Assembly: GCF_030816965.1 (NCBI RefSeq)
Contig: NZ_JAUSYQ010000002.1
Span: 7,430,001-7,494,000, forward strand
DNA from: Streptomyces canus
GTDB taxonomy: Bacteria > Actinomycetota > Actinomycetes > Streptomycetales > Streptomycetaceae
Length of the DNA stretch: 64,000 bases
Direction: 5' to 3'
Of the stretch, positions 52,203-60,728 are shown piece by piece. The stretch's first letter is position 1. Every line of letters begins with the position of its first letter. Below the pieces are notes generated by a model. That model was not told the origin of the DNA, did not search any database, and saw only the letters and a program-made list of their open reading frames with translations. Position numbers and translations under genes: made by a program.

Positions 52203-53350
52203 CGGACGACGCCTGGACCCGCTGGCCCTCCCGGGAGGCGCTCGGGCGTGAGTCGACCACGCGTCCTCGGCGCCTGCTCGGCTGGGTCACGCGGTCGCTG
52301 GTACTCGCCATGCTCCTCTGGGGAGCTTTCAACAGCAGCCATGTACAGGGCTGGGGCGTGTTCGGGGCAGTGGCGGGAATCCTCCTGTCCGCGGTCGTCG
52401 CCTGGGCGCTCTTCCGCACCACCCTGGAGCACCGGCTCTGGCCCTCTCTGGCGCTCTACGGCGTCCTCCTGACGATCGCGGTCGCGGCCCAGGCCGCCGA
52501 CTTCAGGGTCGTCGCCCTCGTCCTGTGGTGCGGCTGCGCCATCACCGCTCTGGAACGCCTGCCCATCGCGGCCGCCCTGCCGGTGACCGTGGTCGCTCTC
52601 GCCCTCTACGCCGCCGTCAACGACGACGTGTGGCTGACCACCCTGGCCACGACAGCGGGGCTCGCCCTGGCCGGCTACGTCCTGCGGTTGGACGCCGAGG
52701 CCCGCGGCAACGCGCAGCGGCTGCTCAACCAGGAGCGCGCCGCGCGGGCGGCCGAGGCGGAGTCGGCGGCACTCGCGGAGCGGGCCCGTATCGCTCGGGA
52801 GATCCACGACGTGCTGGCCCACAGTCTCTCGGCCCAGCTCGTGCACCTGGAGGCGGCCCGGCTGCTGATCGAGGGCGGCGCGGCCCGGGACCAGATCCTC
52901 GAAAGGGTGGTGGCGGCCCGGGGCATGGCCCGCGACGGTCTCGCGGAGACCCGGCAGGCGCTGTCGGCTCTGCGAGGTGACATGACTCCGCTGGAGGAAT
53001 TCCTGACCCAGCTCGTCGGGACGGCCGACGGAGCCGAGGCCACCATTTCGGGTGAGCGCAGACCGTTGCCGGCCGAGGCGTCGCAGGCCGTGCGCAGGGT
53101 CGCGCAGGAGGCCCTGACCAATGTCCGCAAGCACGCGCCGGGAGCCAAGATCCGGGTGTGGCTGGAGTACGGCGAGGACCAGGTGACGCTGGTCGTGCGG
53201 GACTCGGGCGGTTCGCCGGGTGAACTCACCGCCACCGGAGGCGGGTACGGTCTGCTGGGGATGCGGGAGCGCGCCGAACTGCTGGGCGGTTCGCTGGACG
53301 CCGGGCCGGACGACGAAGGGTTCATGGTGACGTTGAAGGTGCCGGTATGA
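52199..53350 (+). CDS. NarL-type sensor histidine kinase
   Basis: This 383-residue kinase has about five N-terminal membrane helices (residues ~30-160), followed by a linker and the HisKA_3 dimerisation domain with phospho-acceptor His in RIAREIHDVLAHSLSAQLVHLE (about residue 203). An HATPase domain follows (QEALTNVRKHAPGA, VVRDSGGSPGEL, GGGYGLLGMRERA). It overlaps the upstream gene by 4 bp and the response regulator gene by 4 bp (TATGA), so the three are translationally coupled. There is no large extracellular sensor domain, so it probably senses a membrane-linked signal. Confidence 0.93.
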   Translation: MTDDAWTRWPSREALGRESTTRPRRLLGWVTRSLVLAMLLWGAFNSSHVQGWGVFGAVAGILLSAVVAWALFRTTLEHRLWPSLALYGVLLTIAVAAQAADFRVVALVLWCGCAITALERLPIAAALPVTVVALALYAAVNDDVWLTTLATTAGLALAGYVLRLDAEARGNAQRLLNQERAARAAEAESAALAERARIAREIHDVLAHSLSAQLVHLEAARLLIEGGAARDQILERVVAARGMARDGLAETRQALSALRGDMTPLEEFLTQLVGTADGAEATISGERRPLPAEASQAVRRVAQEALTNVRKHAPGAKIRVWLEYGEDQVTLVVRDSGGSPGELTATGGGYGLLGMRERAELLGGSLDAGPDDEGFMVTLKVPV

Positions 53351-54030
53351 CGCAGGTGGCGGAGCTGAAGCCCGCGCGGGTGGTGGTCGCGGACGATCAG
53401 ACCGTGGTGCGCGAAGGCATCGTCATGCTGCTCGGCCTGCTGCCCGGGATCGAAGTGGTGGGCGCGGCCGGGGACGGCGAGCAGGCGGTGGAACTCGTCG
53501 CGGAACTCGCCCCGGACGTGGTGCTGATGGACCTGCGCATGCCTCGCTGTGACGGGGTGGAGGCAACCCGGAGAATCCGCGCCGAGCACCCCGGGACGCA
53601 GGTCGTGGTGCTGACGACCTTCGCGGACGACGAGTCGCTGTTTCCCGCGCTCAAGGCGGGGGCGCGCGGTTATCTCACCAAGGATGCGGGAGGTGACGAG
53701 ATCGTGCGGGCCGTGCGGAGCGTGCTCTCCGGGGACGCCGGACTGTCGCCGAGCATCCAGCGTCGGCTGCTGGAGCGGCTGTCGGACCCCGAGCCGCCCC
53801 AGCCGGTGGCCGCGGAGGCGCCCGACGGGCTCACCGCCCGGGAGGTCGAAGTGCTGGCGCTGATCGCAGAGGGACTGAGCAACCAGGAGATCGCCCGGAA
53901 GCTGCATGTCTCCACGGCCACGGTGAAGACCCACATCAACAACCTCTTCGCCAAGACCGGGATCAAGGACCGTGCGCAGGCGGTGCGTTACGCCTATGCG
54001 AAGGGGCTTGTACGGCCACCGATGGGATGA
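53347..54030 (+). CDS. LuxR/NarL-type response regulator
   Basis: This 227-residue protein has a receiver domain (VVVADDQTVVREG with acidic pair, phospho-acceptor Asp in PDVVLMDLRMPRCDG, Lys in YLTKDAGG) and a C-terminal LuxR-type helix-turn-helix (LTAREVEVLALIAEGLSNQEIARKLHVS in outline). It is encoded immediately after its kinase. Targets are unknown; the downstream DUF485/symporter operon is a candidate by proximity. Confidence 0.94.
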   Translation: MTQVAELKPARVVVADDQTVVREGIVMLLGLLPGIEVVGAAGDGEQAVELVAELAPDVVLMDLRMPRCDGVEATRRIRAEHPGTQVVVLTTFADDESLFPALKAGARGYLTKDAGGDEIVRAVRSVLSGDAGLSPSIQRRLLERLSDPEPPQPVAAEAPDGLTAREVEVLALIAEGLSNQEIARKLHVSTATVKTHINNLFAKTGIKDRAQAVRYAYAKGLVRPPMG

Positions 54031-54099
54031 ATCACCTGATGGGGTGAAGAGGGCGGGGAAGAAGAGTCAGGGATCTTCCCGTTCTGTCCATCCTTGGGC

Positions 54100-54663
54100 A
54101 TGCAGTCAAGCAACGCTCGTCCCCGCGGAAGCGGGGGCGATGCCGAGAGTTCGGCCGAGAACCACGACAGCCACGATGTGGCCCGCGCGGAGGCGTCCGC
54201 CGGGGTGCGGTACGACGATCCCTGGTATGACGCGCTCGCATCCGGCTGGGGCGAGACGGGCGGTGACGGTACATCCGTGGGCCAGGTTGCGACGGCACGC
54301 GCGGAGCGCGAGGGCCGGGACGCCGCGGCGGCCGACGTCTACCTCGAAGTGCAGCGCAGTGCGGCCTTTCAGGAAGTGCGCAGCCGGTACCGGAGGTTCG
54401 TGGTGCCCGCGGGCATCGGGTTCTTCGCGTGGTACGTGGCCTATGTCGTGACAGCGACAAGCGCGCCGGGACTGATGGCGCGGCCGGTCGCCGGTGCGGT
54501 GAACGTGGCGATGCTCGCGGGACTCGGGCAGTTCCTCACCACCTTCCTGCTGACCTGGGCCTACGCCCGGCATGCGAGGCTGCGCCGGGACCGGGCCGCG
54601 CTCGAACTGCGGTGGGACACCCAGGAACTGACGCGCACGGCACGGGGCGGTGCGTCGTCGTGA
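54100..54663 (+). CDS. DUF485-domain membrane protein
   Basis: The product is about 187 residues. The N-terminal half is polar and acidic. The C-terminal half contains the DUF485 pattern FQEVRSRYRRFVVPAGIGFFAWY with two membrane helices (FVVPAGIGFFAWYVAYVV and GQFLTTFLLTWAYARHA). DUF485 proteins nearly always precede cation/acetate symporters such as ActP, and the next gene here overlaps by 4 bp. They are presumed accessory subunits. The ATG at 54100 lacks a clear Shine-Dalgarno sequence, so the start is uncertain. Confidence 0.85.
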   Translation: MQSSNARPRGSGGDAESSAENHDSHDVARAEASAGVRYDDPWYDALASGWGETGGDGTSVGQVATARAEREGRDAAAADVYLEVQRSAAFQEVRSRYRRFVVPAGIGFFAWYVAYVVTATSAPGLMARPVAGAVNVAMLAGLGQFLTTFLLTWAYARHARLRRDRAALELRWDTQELTRTARGGASS

Positions 54664-56252
54664 CGGGGGAACACCAGACCCTGGCGCTGCTGCTGTTCAG
54701 CGCGTTCGTCGCGGTCACGCTCGGAATCACGACGTGGGTGAGCCGCCACCGGCACGGTTCGGCGGAGGAGTTCTACGCGGGTGGGCGGTTGTTCTCGCCG
54801 ATGGAGAATGGTTTTGCCATCGCGGGCGACTACATGTCGGCCGCGTCCTTCCTCGGTATCTCCGGGCTCATCGCACTCTTCGGGTACGACGGGATGCTCT
54901 ATTCGGTGGGCTTCCTCGTGGCCTGGCTGGTGGTGCTGTTCCTCGTTGCCGAACTGGTGCGCAACTGCGGGCGGTTCACGCTCGCCGACGTGGTCGCCGC
55001 GCGGATGAGCGAGCGGCCGGTGCGGATCGCGGCGGGAACTTCCTCGGTCACCGTGTCCGTTCTGTACCTGGTGGCGCAGATGGTGGGCGCGGGCAGCCTG
55101 GTCGCGCTGCTGCTCGGGGGCACCAGCGAGGCGGCCCAGTCCTGGACCGTCATCGCCGTCGGGGCGCTCATGGTGATCTACGTGTCCCTGGGAGGGATGC
55201 GAGCGACCACCTGGATCCAGATCGTCAAGGCGGTCCTGCTGCTGTGCGGGACCATCGCGCTGACCGTGCTCGTGCTGGTGCGGTTCCACGGCGACTTCGA
55301 CCGGCTCCTGCTCACGGCGGCGGAGCGCAGTGGTCACGGTCAGTCGTTCCTGGCACCCGGTCTGAAGTACGGCGGGGACTGGACCGCCCGCCTCGACTTC
55401 ATCAGCCTGGGACTCGCCCTCGTGCTCGGTACGGCCGGTCTGCCGCACATCCTGTCCCGCTTCTACACCGTGCCCACGGCACGCGCTGCGCGGCGCTCGG
55501 TGGTCTGGTCGATCGGGCTCATCGGCGGCTTCTACCTGATGACGATCGTCCTCGGGTTCGGTGCCGCGGCGATCGTGGGGCCCGAGGCGGTACGGGGATC
55601 GAACGCCGCGGGGAACACCGCGGTTCCCCTCCTGGCCCTCGACCTGGGCGGCGGCGCCGGCTCCACGGGAGGAACGGTTCTGTTCGCGATCGTCGCCGCC
55701 GTCGCCTTCGCCACGATCCTCGCCGTCGTCGCCGGCATCACGCTCGCCTCCTCGGCCTCCGTCGCCCATGACCTGTACGCCTCACTGCGGCGCCGGCGGG
55801 TCAAGCCGCGCAGCGAGGTGGCCGTGGCCAGGACCGCCGCCGTCGGGATCGGCGTGATCGCGATCGCTCTCGGCCTGCTGGCCCGCGACCTCAACGTCGC
55901 CTTCCTGGTGGGCCTCGCCTTCGCCGTCGCGGCGTCCGCGAACCTGCCGGTGCTGCTCTACTCGCTGTTCTGGCGCGGGTTCACCACCCGGGGCGCCGTG
56001 TGGTCCGTCTACGGCGGACTCCTGCCGGCCACGGCCCTGGTGCTGCTGTCGCCCGTGGTGTCCGGCAGCCCCGAATCGCTCTTCCCCGGCGTGGACTTCC
56101 AGTACTTCCCGCTGCAGAACCCCGGTCTGGTCTCCATCCCGCTGGGCTTCGTCGCGGGCTGGCTCGGCACGGTCACCTCTGCGGAGGTCGCCGACGAGGC
56201 CAAGCACGCGGAGACCGAGGTGCGGTCGCTCACGGGAGCGGGGGCCGTGTAG
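54660..56252 (+). CDS. Cation/acetate symporter (SSS family, ActP-like)
   Basis: This 530-residue sodium-solute symporter has about 13 membrane segments. Family motifs include EEFYAGGRLFSPMENGFAIAGDYMSAASFLG (in outline), the conserved LGTAGLPHILSRFYTVP, and GGMRATTWIQIVKAVLL. ActP-type proteins import acetate, glycolate and related short monocarboxylates. The GTG at 54660 overlaps the DUF485 stop. A hairpin follows, and the next gene is convergent. Confidence 0.92.
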   Translation: MTGEHQTLALLLFSAFVAVTLGITTWVSRHRHGSAEEFYAGGRLFSPMENGFAIAGDYMSAASFLGISGLIALFGYDGMLYSVGFLVAWLVVLFLVAELVRNCGRFTLADVVAARMSERPVRIAAGTSSVTVSVLYLVAQMVGAGSLVALLLGGTSEAAQSWTVIAVGALMVIYVSLGGMRATTWIQIVKAVLLLCGTIALTVLVLVRFHGDFDRLLLTAAERSGHGQSFLAPGLKYGGDWTARLDFISLGLALVLGTAGLPHILSRFYTVPTARAARRSVVWSIGLIGGFYLMTIVLGFGAAAIVGPEAVRGSNAAGNTAVPLLALDLGGGAGSTGGTVLFAIVAAVAFATILAVVAGITLASSASVAHDLYASLRRRRVKPRSEVAVARTAAVGIGVIAIALGLLARDLNVAFLVGLAFAVAASANLPVLLYSLFWRGFTTRGAVWSVYGGLLPATALVLLSPVVSGSPESLFPGVDFQYFPLQNPGLVSIPLGFVAGWLGTVTSAEVADEAKHAETEVRSLTGAGAV

Positions 56253-56285
56253 GCGCGGCGCCCGTGATCGGGCGGCGCCCTCGTC

Positions 56286-56312
56286 GTCGTACGGCATCGG
56301 TCTTCGTACGAC
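56286..56312. terminator. Inverted repeat GTCGTACG-N11-CGTACGAC
   Basis: An 8-bp perfect stem with an 11-nt loop in the 91-bp gap between the convergent symporter and response regulator genes probably terminates one or both. Confidence 0.55.
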
Positions 56313-56343
56313 TTCTGCCGTCGAGGCCTTTCGTGGCGTACGG

Positions 56344-57036
56344 CTATGGCGCCACCCACGCGTAGCGGTGCTCCGGCCGCCCCGTGTCGCCGTATCTGAG
56401 GGTCAGGCGGAGGCGGCCGGCCTGTTCGAGATGGCGGAGGTAGCGCTGGGCGGTGGAGCGGCTCAGGCCCGTCTCGGCGGCGACCTCGTGGGCCGACAGT
56501 GGGTGGTCGGCGTGGTGCAGGACGCGGCAGATGAGATCCGTCGTCGGCTCCGAGTGGCCGCTGGGCAGGCCCGGGGACGGCGGAGCCGGGGTGGTGCGCA
56601 GGGCGCTGAAGATCCTGTCGACCTGTTCCTGACCGGCGATGCCGCGGCCGCCGACCCGGTCGACGGTGCGGCGCAGGGCCGCGTACGAGTCCAGCCGGGT
56701 GCGCAGGGCCGCGAAGGTGAAAGGTTTGACCAGGTAGTGGAGGGCGCCAAGGCGCATCGCCGCCTGGACGGTTGTCACGTCCCCGGCTGCCGTGATCATG
56801 ATGACGTCGGTGCCGTGGCCCTGTTCCCGCATGCGGTGGACGAGTTCGAGGCCGGTCTGGTCGGGCAGGTAGTGGTCGAGCAGGATGAGATCGATGGTCC
56901 CGCGCTGCACGCTGGCCAGCGCCTGGGCAGCGCTGTGGGCGCGGGCGGCCACCCGGAAGCCGGGCACCTTTCCCACGTACTTGGCGTTGATCTCGGCGAC
57001 ACGGAAGTCGTCGTCCACGACCAGGACGTCAATCAT
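56344..57036 (-). CDS. CitB/DcuR-type response regulator, paralogue 1 (no adjacent kinase)
   Basis: This 230-residue regulator begins MIDVLVVDDDFRVAEINAKYV, with phospho-acceptor Asp in IDLILLDHYLPDQTG and Lys in YLVKPFTF. The C-terminal half carries a winged-helix output (LSAHEVAAETGLSRSTAQRYLRHLEQAG) typical of CitB/DcuR. It is clearly related to the regulator at 60048-60728: the two share DHYLPD, VTTVQAAMR and TAQRYL segments. No kinase gene lies next to it. The ATG at 57036 has AAAGAGG before it. It is divergent from an ABC transporter operon and may regulate it. Confidence 0.9.
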   Translation of the reverse strand: MIDVLVVDDDFRVAEINAKYVGKVPGFRVAARAHSAAQALASVQRGTIDLILLDHYLPDQTGLELVHRMREQGHGTDVIMITAAGDVTTVQAAMRLGALHYLVKPFTFAALRTRLDSYAALRRTVDRVGGRGIAGQEQVDRIFSALRTTPAPPSPGLPSGHSEPTTDLICRVLHHADHPLSAHEVAAETGLSRSTAQRYLRHLEQAGRLRLTLRYGDTGRPEHRYAWVAP

Positions 57037-57061
57037 CGGGCCTCTTTCCCTCAAGGCCTGG

Positions 57062-57121
57062 CGGGCGTCACGCCCGTGTTTCGGCTTCGCTGTTGTAGCG
57101 CGCGCAAAACGAGCACAACAG
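57062..57121. promoter_or_regulatory. Candidate operator region between the response regulator and ABC genes
   Basis: CGGGCGT-C-ACGCCCG (57062-57076) is a perfect 15-bp palindrome. CTGTTGT (57090-57096) and ACAACAG (57115-57121) form a second inverted repeat with an 18-bp spacer in a locally AT-richer stretch. Both lie in the 161-bp divergent gap. Confidence 0.4.
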
Positions 57122-57197
57122 GCCGTTGCAAGCAAAAGAACGGCATGTGCCCAGAAGACTGCTGCCGTGGCGCACGCCACATCTACCGTCCCCGGCC

Positions 57198-58013
57198 ATG
57201 AGCGCAGACACCAGCCCCGCCATCGAGCTGCGGGGCGCGAGCAAGACATTCCGGACCCCGTCGGGGGGTCTGCACACGGCCGTCAGGGGACTTGATCTCA
57301 CCGTGGGGCGGGGGGAGTTCGTGGCGGTGGTCGGGCCTACGGGCTGCGGCAAGTCGACCACGTTGACGCTGGTCAGCGGGTTGGAGGAGCCCTCCGAGGG
57401 CGAGGTACTGGTCGTCGGGGAGCCGGTCCGCGGCGTCGGGGACAAGGTCGGTTTCGTCTTCCAGCAGGACGCCACCTTCCCCTGGCGCACGGTCCTGGCC
57501 AATGTCATGGCAGGCCCCCGTTTCCGCGGTGTGCCCAAGGCGGAGGCCAAGCGGAATGCCCGGGAGTGGCTGGCCCGGGTCGGGCTCGCGGCCTTCGAGG
57601 ACCGCTACCCGCATCAGCTCTCCGGCGGCCAGCGCAAGCGCGTGGCGCTCGCCGCGACCTTCGTCAACGACCCCGAGATCCTGCTCATGGACGAGCCGTT
57701 CTCCGCGCTCGACGTGCAGACGCGGGCTCTGATGTCCGACGAACTCCTCGAACTGTGGGAGGGCACGGGCGCCTCCGTCGTCTTCGTCACCCACGACCTG
57801 GAGGAGTCCATCGCCCTGGCCGACAAGGTCGTCGTGATGACGGCCGGGCCCGCCACCGTCAAGCAGATCTTCGACATCGACCTGCCACGGCCGCGCAAGG
57901 TCGAGTCGGTGCGCCTGGAGCCGCGGTTCATCGAGATCTACCGCGAGATCTGGGAGTCCCTCGGCGACGAGGTCCGCATCACTCGGGAGAGGGGCGCCGC
58001 CCATGTCGCCTGA
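57198..58013 (+). CDS. NitT/TauT-type ABC transporter ATPase
   Basis: This 271-residue ABC ATPase has Walker A VVGPTGCGKSTTL (about 42-54), Q-loop VFQQDATFPWRTV, signature LSGGQRKR, Walker B ILLMDEPFSALD and the H-loop in VTHDLEES. It is typical of the SsuB/TauB/NrtD branch, which powers uptake of nitrate, sulfonates or related compounds. A TACCGT hexamer 8 nt before the ATG and the lack of a Shine-Dalgarno sequence suggest a leaderless start. It overlaps the permease gene by 11 bp. The substrate is not deducible. Confidence 0.93.
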   Translation: MSADTSPAIELRGASKTFRTPSGGLHTAVRGLDLTVGRGEFVAVVGPTGCGKSTTLTLVSGLEEPSEGEVLVVGEPVRGVGDKVGFVFQQDATFPWRTVLANVMAGPRFRGVPKAEAKRNAREWLARVGLAAFEDRYPHQLSGGQRKRVALAATFVNDPEILLMDEPFSALDVQTRALMSDELLELWEGTGASVVFVTHDLEESIALADKVVVMTAGPATVKQIFDIDLPRPRKVESVRLEPRFIEIYREIWESLGDEVRITRERGAAHVA

Positions 58014-58881
58014 CGTCATGCCCGAGGCCCAGGTCGCGCCGACCATGACCGAGCCCGGCAACAAGACGGACCGCGCACACTCACGCGCGCGTGCCGTCCG
58101 CAGACGCCGGATCGTTGTCGGCGTGTCCCGTGTGCTGCTCCTGGTGGCTGTTCTCGGTCTGTGGGAGTTGCTCTCCCGGGCCGAGGTCATTGATCCCTTC
58201 AACTTCTCCATGCCCTCGAAGATCTGGGACCAGATCTGGACCTGGGTGACGCACGGGACCGCGCTCGGTTCGTTGGGTGAACAGATCTGGTACACGCTGT
58301 ACGAGGCGCTGCTGGGCTGGGTCGTCGGCGTGGTGGCCGGTGTGGTCTTCGGTATTGCGTTGGGGCGGATCACCTTGCTTGCCGATATGCTTGGTCCATA
58401 CATCAAGGTGCTCAACTCAATACCGCGGATTGTCCTTGCACCCATCTTCGTGATCTGGTTCGGACTCGGACCGGCCTCCAAGGTGGCCTCGGCCGTCGTC
58501 CTGGTCTTCTTCCCGGTCTTCTTCAACGCCTTCCAGGGTGCCCGCGAGGTCGACCGCAACCTGGTCGCCAACGCCCGCATCCTCGGAGCGAGCGACCGCA
58601 GAGTGACCCTTCAGGTCGTCATCCCGTCCGCGACCTCGTGGATCTTCACCAGTCTGCACGTCAGCTTCGGCTTCGCCCTCATCGGCGCGATCGTCGGCGA
58701 ATACATCGGCGCGACCAAGGGCATCGGCCTGCTCGTCGCGCAGTCCCAGGGCACCTTCAACGCGGCCGGTGTGTACGCCGCGATGGTCATCCTCGCCGTC
58801 GTCGCCCTTCTCGCCGAAGGTCTGCTCACCTTCGCCGAGCGCCGCATCTTCCGCTGGAAGCCGGCGAGTTCCGACAGCTGA
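58003..58881 (+). CDS. NitT/TauT-type ABC transporter permease
   Basis: This 292-residue integral membrane subunit has about six helices. The EAA motif region (VFFPVFFNAFQGAREVDRNLVANARILGASDRR in outline) is the ATPase-contact loop characteristic of SsuC/TauC permeases. The N-terminal 45 residues are polar and Arg-rich. The ATG lies inside the upstream ATPase gene (overlap of 11 bp), indicating coupled translation. It works with the ATPase and the binding lipoprotein that follows. Confidence 0.93.
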   Translation: MSPDVMPEAQVAPTMTEPGNKTDRAHSRARAVRRRRIVVGVSRVLLLVAVLGLWELLSRAEVIDPFNFSMPSKIWDQIWTWVTHGTALGSLGEQIWYTLYEALLGWVVGVVAGVVFGIALGRITLLADMLGPYIKVLNSIPRIVLAPIFVIWFGLGPASKVASAVVLVFFPVFFNAFQGAREVDRNLVANARILGASDRRVTLQVVIPSATSWIFTSLHVSFGFALIGAIVGEYIGATKGIGLLVAQSQGTFNAAGVYAAMVILAVVALLAEGLLTFAERRIFRWKPASSDS

Positions 58882-58970
58882 GGCCTTCCACGCGAGCCTC
58901 CCCATCCTCAGCTCGGCCCATCCCCGGCTCAGCCCTTCCCCGCACCGCCCCTCACAAGGACGTGAACCCC

Positions 58971-60041
58971 ATGCGCAAGACCGCCAGATACACCTCCCTG
59001 GCCGCCGCCGGCCTGCTCGCCCTCTCCTCACTCACCGCCTGTGCGAACGACGCCGCCAGCACGGCCTCGGCCGACTCCGGCAGCAAGGGCGACGGCAAGG
59101 GGACCAAGGTCAAGATCATGGTTGGTGGCCTCGACAAGGTCATCTACCTGCCCGCGATGCTCACCCAGCGGCTCGGCTACTTCGACTCCGAGGGACTCGA
59201 CGTGGAGCTGCTGAGCGAGCCCGCCGGCGTCCAGGCCGAGACCGCGCTCGTCTCCGGCCAGGTCCAGGGGGCCGTCGGCTTCTACGACCACACGCTCGAC
59301 CTGCAGGTCAAGGGCAAGGACGTGGAGTCGGTCGTGCAGTTCTCACACGCGCCCGGTGAGGTGGAGATCGTCTCCAACAAGGCGGCGGGCGACATCACCT
59401 CGGCCAAGGACTTCAAGGGCAAGAAGCTCGGCGTCACGGGCCTCGGCTCCTCGACCGACTTCCTCACCAAGTACCTCGCCGTCAAGAACGGCGTGAAGGT
59501 CAGCGAGTTCACGCCCGTCGCCGTCGGCGCGGGACCCACCTTCATCTCGGCGCTCCAGCAGGGCTCGATCGACGCAGGCATGACGACCGACCCGACCGTC
59601 GCGACGATCCTGGACAAGAAGGCCGGAAAGATCCTTCTCGACATGCGCACGCCCCAGGGCTCGGACGAGGCACTCGGCGGACCGTATCCGTCGTCAAGCC
59701 TGTACATGCAGACGGACTGGGTCAACGGTCACAAGGAGACCGTCCAGAAGTTGGCCAATGCATTCGTCAAGACGCTCACGTGGATGTCCACCCACAGCGC
59801 GACCCAGATCGCCGACAAGATGCCCGCCGACTACTCGCAGGGCAACAAACTGCTGTATGCGATGGCAATCAAGAACACGCTGCCGATGTTCACCAAGGAC
59901 GGCGTGATGCCCGAGAACGGTCCCGAGACCGTCGAGAAGGTCCTCAAGGCGTTCAACCCCAACATCCAGAACGCCGACGTCGACCTCGACAAGACGTACA
60001 CGACGGAGTTCGTCGAGAAGGCCGCGCAGAACGCCGGCTGA
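58971..60041 (+). CDS. ABC transporter substrate-binding lipoprotein
   Basis: This 356-residue NMT1/SsuA-type binding protein has a lipoprotein signal (LAAAGLLALSSLTAC, Cys at about 24) and a Ser/Gly/Lys-rich linker. A periplasmic-binding-protein type II fold follows (GGLDKVIYLPAMLTQRLGYFDSEGLDVELL, KKLGVTGLGSSTDFLTKYLA). The extracytoplasmic lipoprotein would deliver the substrate to the permease. The gene starts 89 bp after the permease, with AAGGA 12 nt before the ATG. The ligand cannot be assigned: sulfonate, nitrate, thiamine-precursor and aromatic-acid binders share this fold. Confidence 0.92.
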   Translation: MRKTARYTSLAAAGLLALSSLTACANDAASTASADSGSKGDGKGTKVKIMVGGLDKVIYLPAMLTQRLGYFDSEGLDVELLSEPAGVQAETALVSGQVQGAVGFYDHTLDLQVKGKDVESVVQFSHAPGEVEIVSNKAAGDITSAKDFKGKKLGVTGLGSSTDFLTKYLAVKNGVKVSEFTPVAVGAGPTFISALQQGSIDAGMTTDPTVATILDKKAGKILLDMRTPQGSDEALGGPYPSSSLYMQTDWVNGHKETVQKLANAFVKTLTWMSTHSATQIADKMPADYSQGNKLLYAMAIKNTLPMFTKDGVMPENGPETVEKVLKAFNPNIQNADVDLDKTYTTEFVEKAAQNAG

Positions 60042-60047
60042 GCCCCC

Positions 60048-60728
60048 TCACGCGCGGGTCGCCCACACGTAACGGTGTTCGGGGCGGCCCGCGTCCCCGT
60101 ACTTGAGGGTGAGCCTGGCCCGTCCCGTGCGCTCCAGGAGCTTCAGATAGCGCTGGGCGGTCTGCCGGCTCACCCCCGTCCGGTCGGCGATCTCCTGGGC
60201 CGACAGCGGCCCCTCGGCGGTCATCAGGGATCTGCGGACGAGTTCCACCGTGGTGGGGGAATGTCCTTTGGGCAGCTCGGGCTCTCCGGGCGTGGACAGC
60301 GCGCCGAAGATGCGGTCGACCTCCGCCTGTTCCGCCTCGCCTCCGCCGTCCAGGGTGCGGCGCAGCTCGGCGTACGCCTCCAGCCTGGCCCTGAGACCCG
60401 CGAAGGCGAACGGCTTGACCAGGTACTGCAGCGCGCCGTGCCGCATCGCCGCCTGCACGGTCGTCACGTCCCGCGCCGCTGTCACCATGATCACGTCGGT
60501 CTGGTGGCCGCGTCGGCGCATCTCCTGGACGACCGCCAGACCCGTCTCGTCCGGCAGGTAGTGGTCCATGAGGACCAGGTCGACGTGGGGCAGCGCCTCC
60601 AGCTGCCGCAGCGCGTCCGCCGCGCTGTGCGCCTCGCCGGCCACGTGGAAGCCGGGCACCTTCTCGACGTAGGCGGCGTTGACGCGTGCCACGCGGGTGT
60701 CGTCGTCCACGACCAGGACCTCGATCAT
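60048..60728 (-). CDS. CitB/DcuR-type response regulator, paralogue 2
   Basis: This 226-residue regulator begins MIEVLVVDDDTRVARVNAAYV, with Asp in VDLVLMDHYLPDETG, Lys in YLVKPFAF and an output helix-turn-helix (LSAQEIADRTGVSRQTAQRYLKLLERTG). It starts 1 bp inside the end of its kinase gene (TGATG), so the pair is coupled. It is paralogous to the regulator at 56344-57036, and the ABC operon lies between them. It ends 6 bp after the binding-protein gene on the other strand. Confidence 0.94.
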   Translation of the reverse strand: MIEVLVVDDDTRVARVNAAYVEKVPGFHVAGEAHSAADALRQLEALPHVDLVLMDHYLPDETGLAVVQEMRRRGHQTDVIMVTAARDVTTVQAAMRHGALQYLVKPFAFAGLRARLEAYAELRRTLDGGGEAEQAEVDRIFGALSTPGEPELPKGHSPTTVELVRRSLMTAEGPLSAQEIADRTGVSRQTAQRYLKLLERTGRARLTLKYGDAGRPEHRYVWATRA

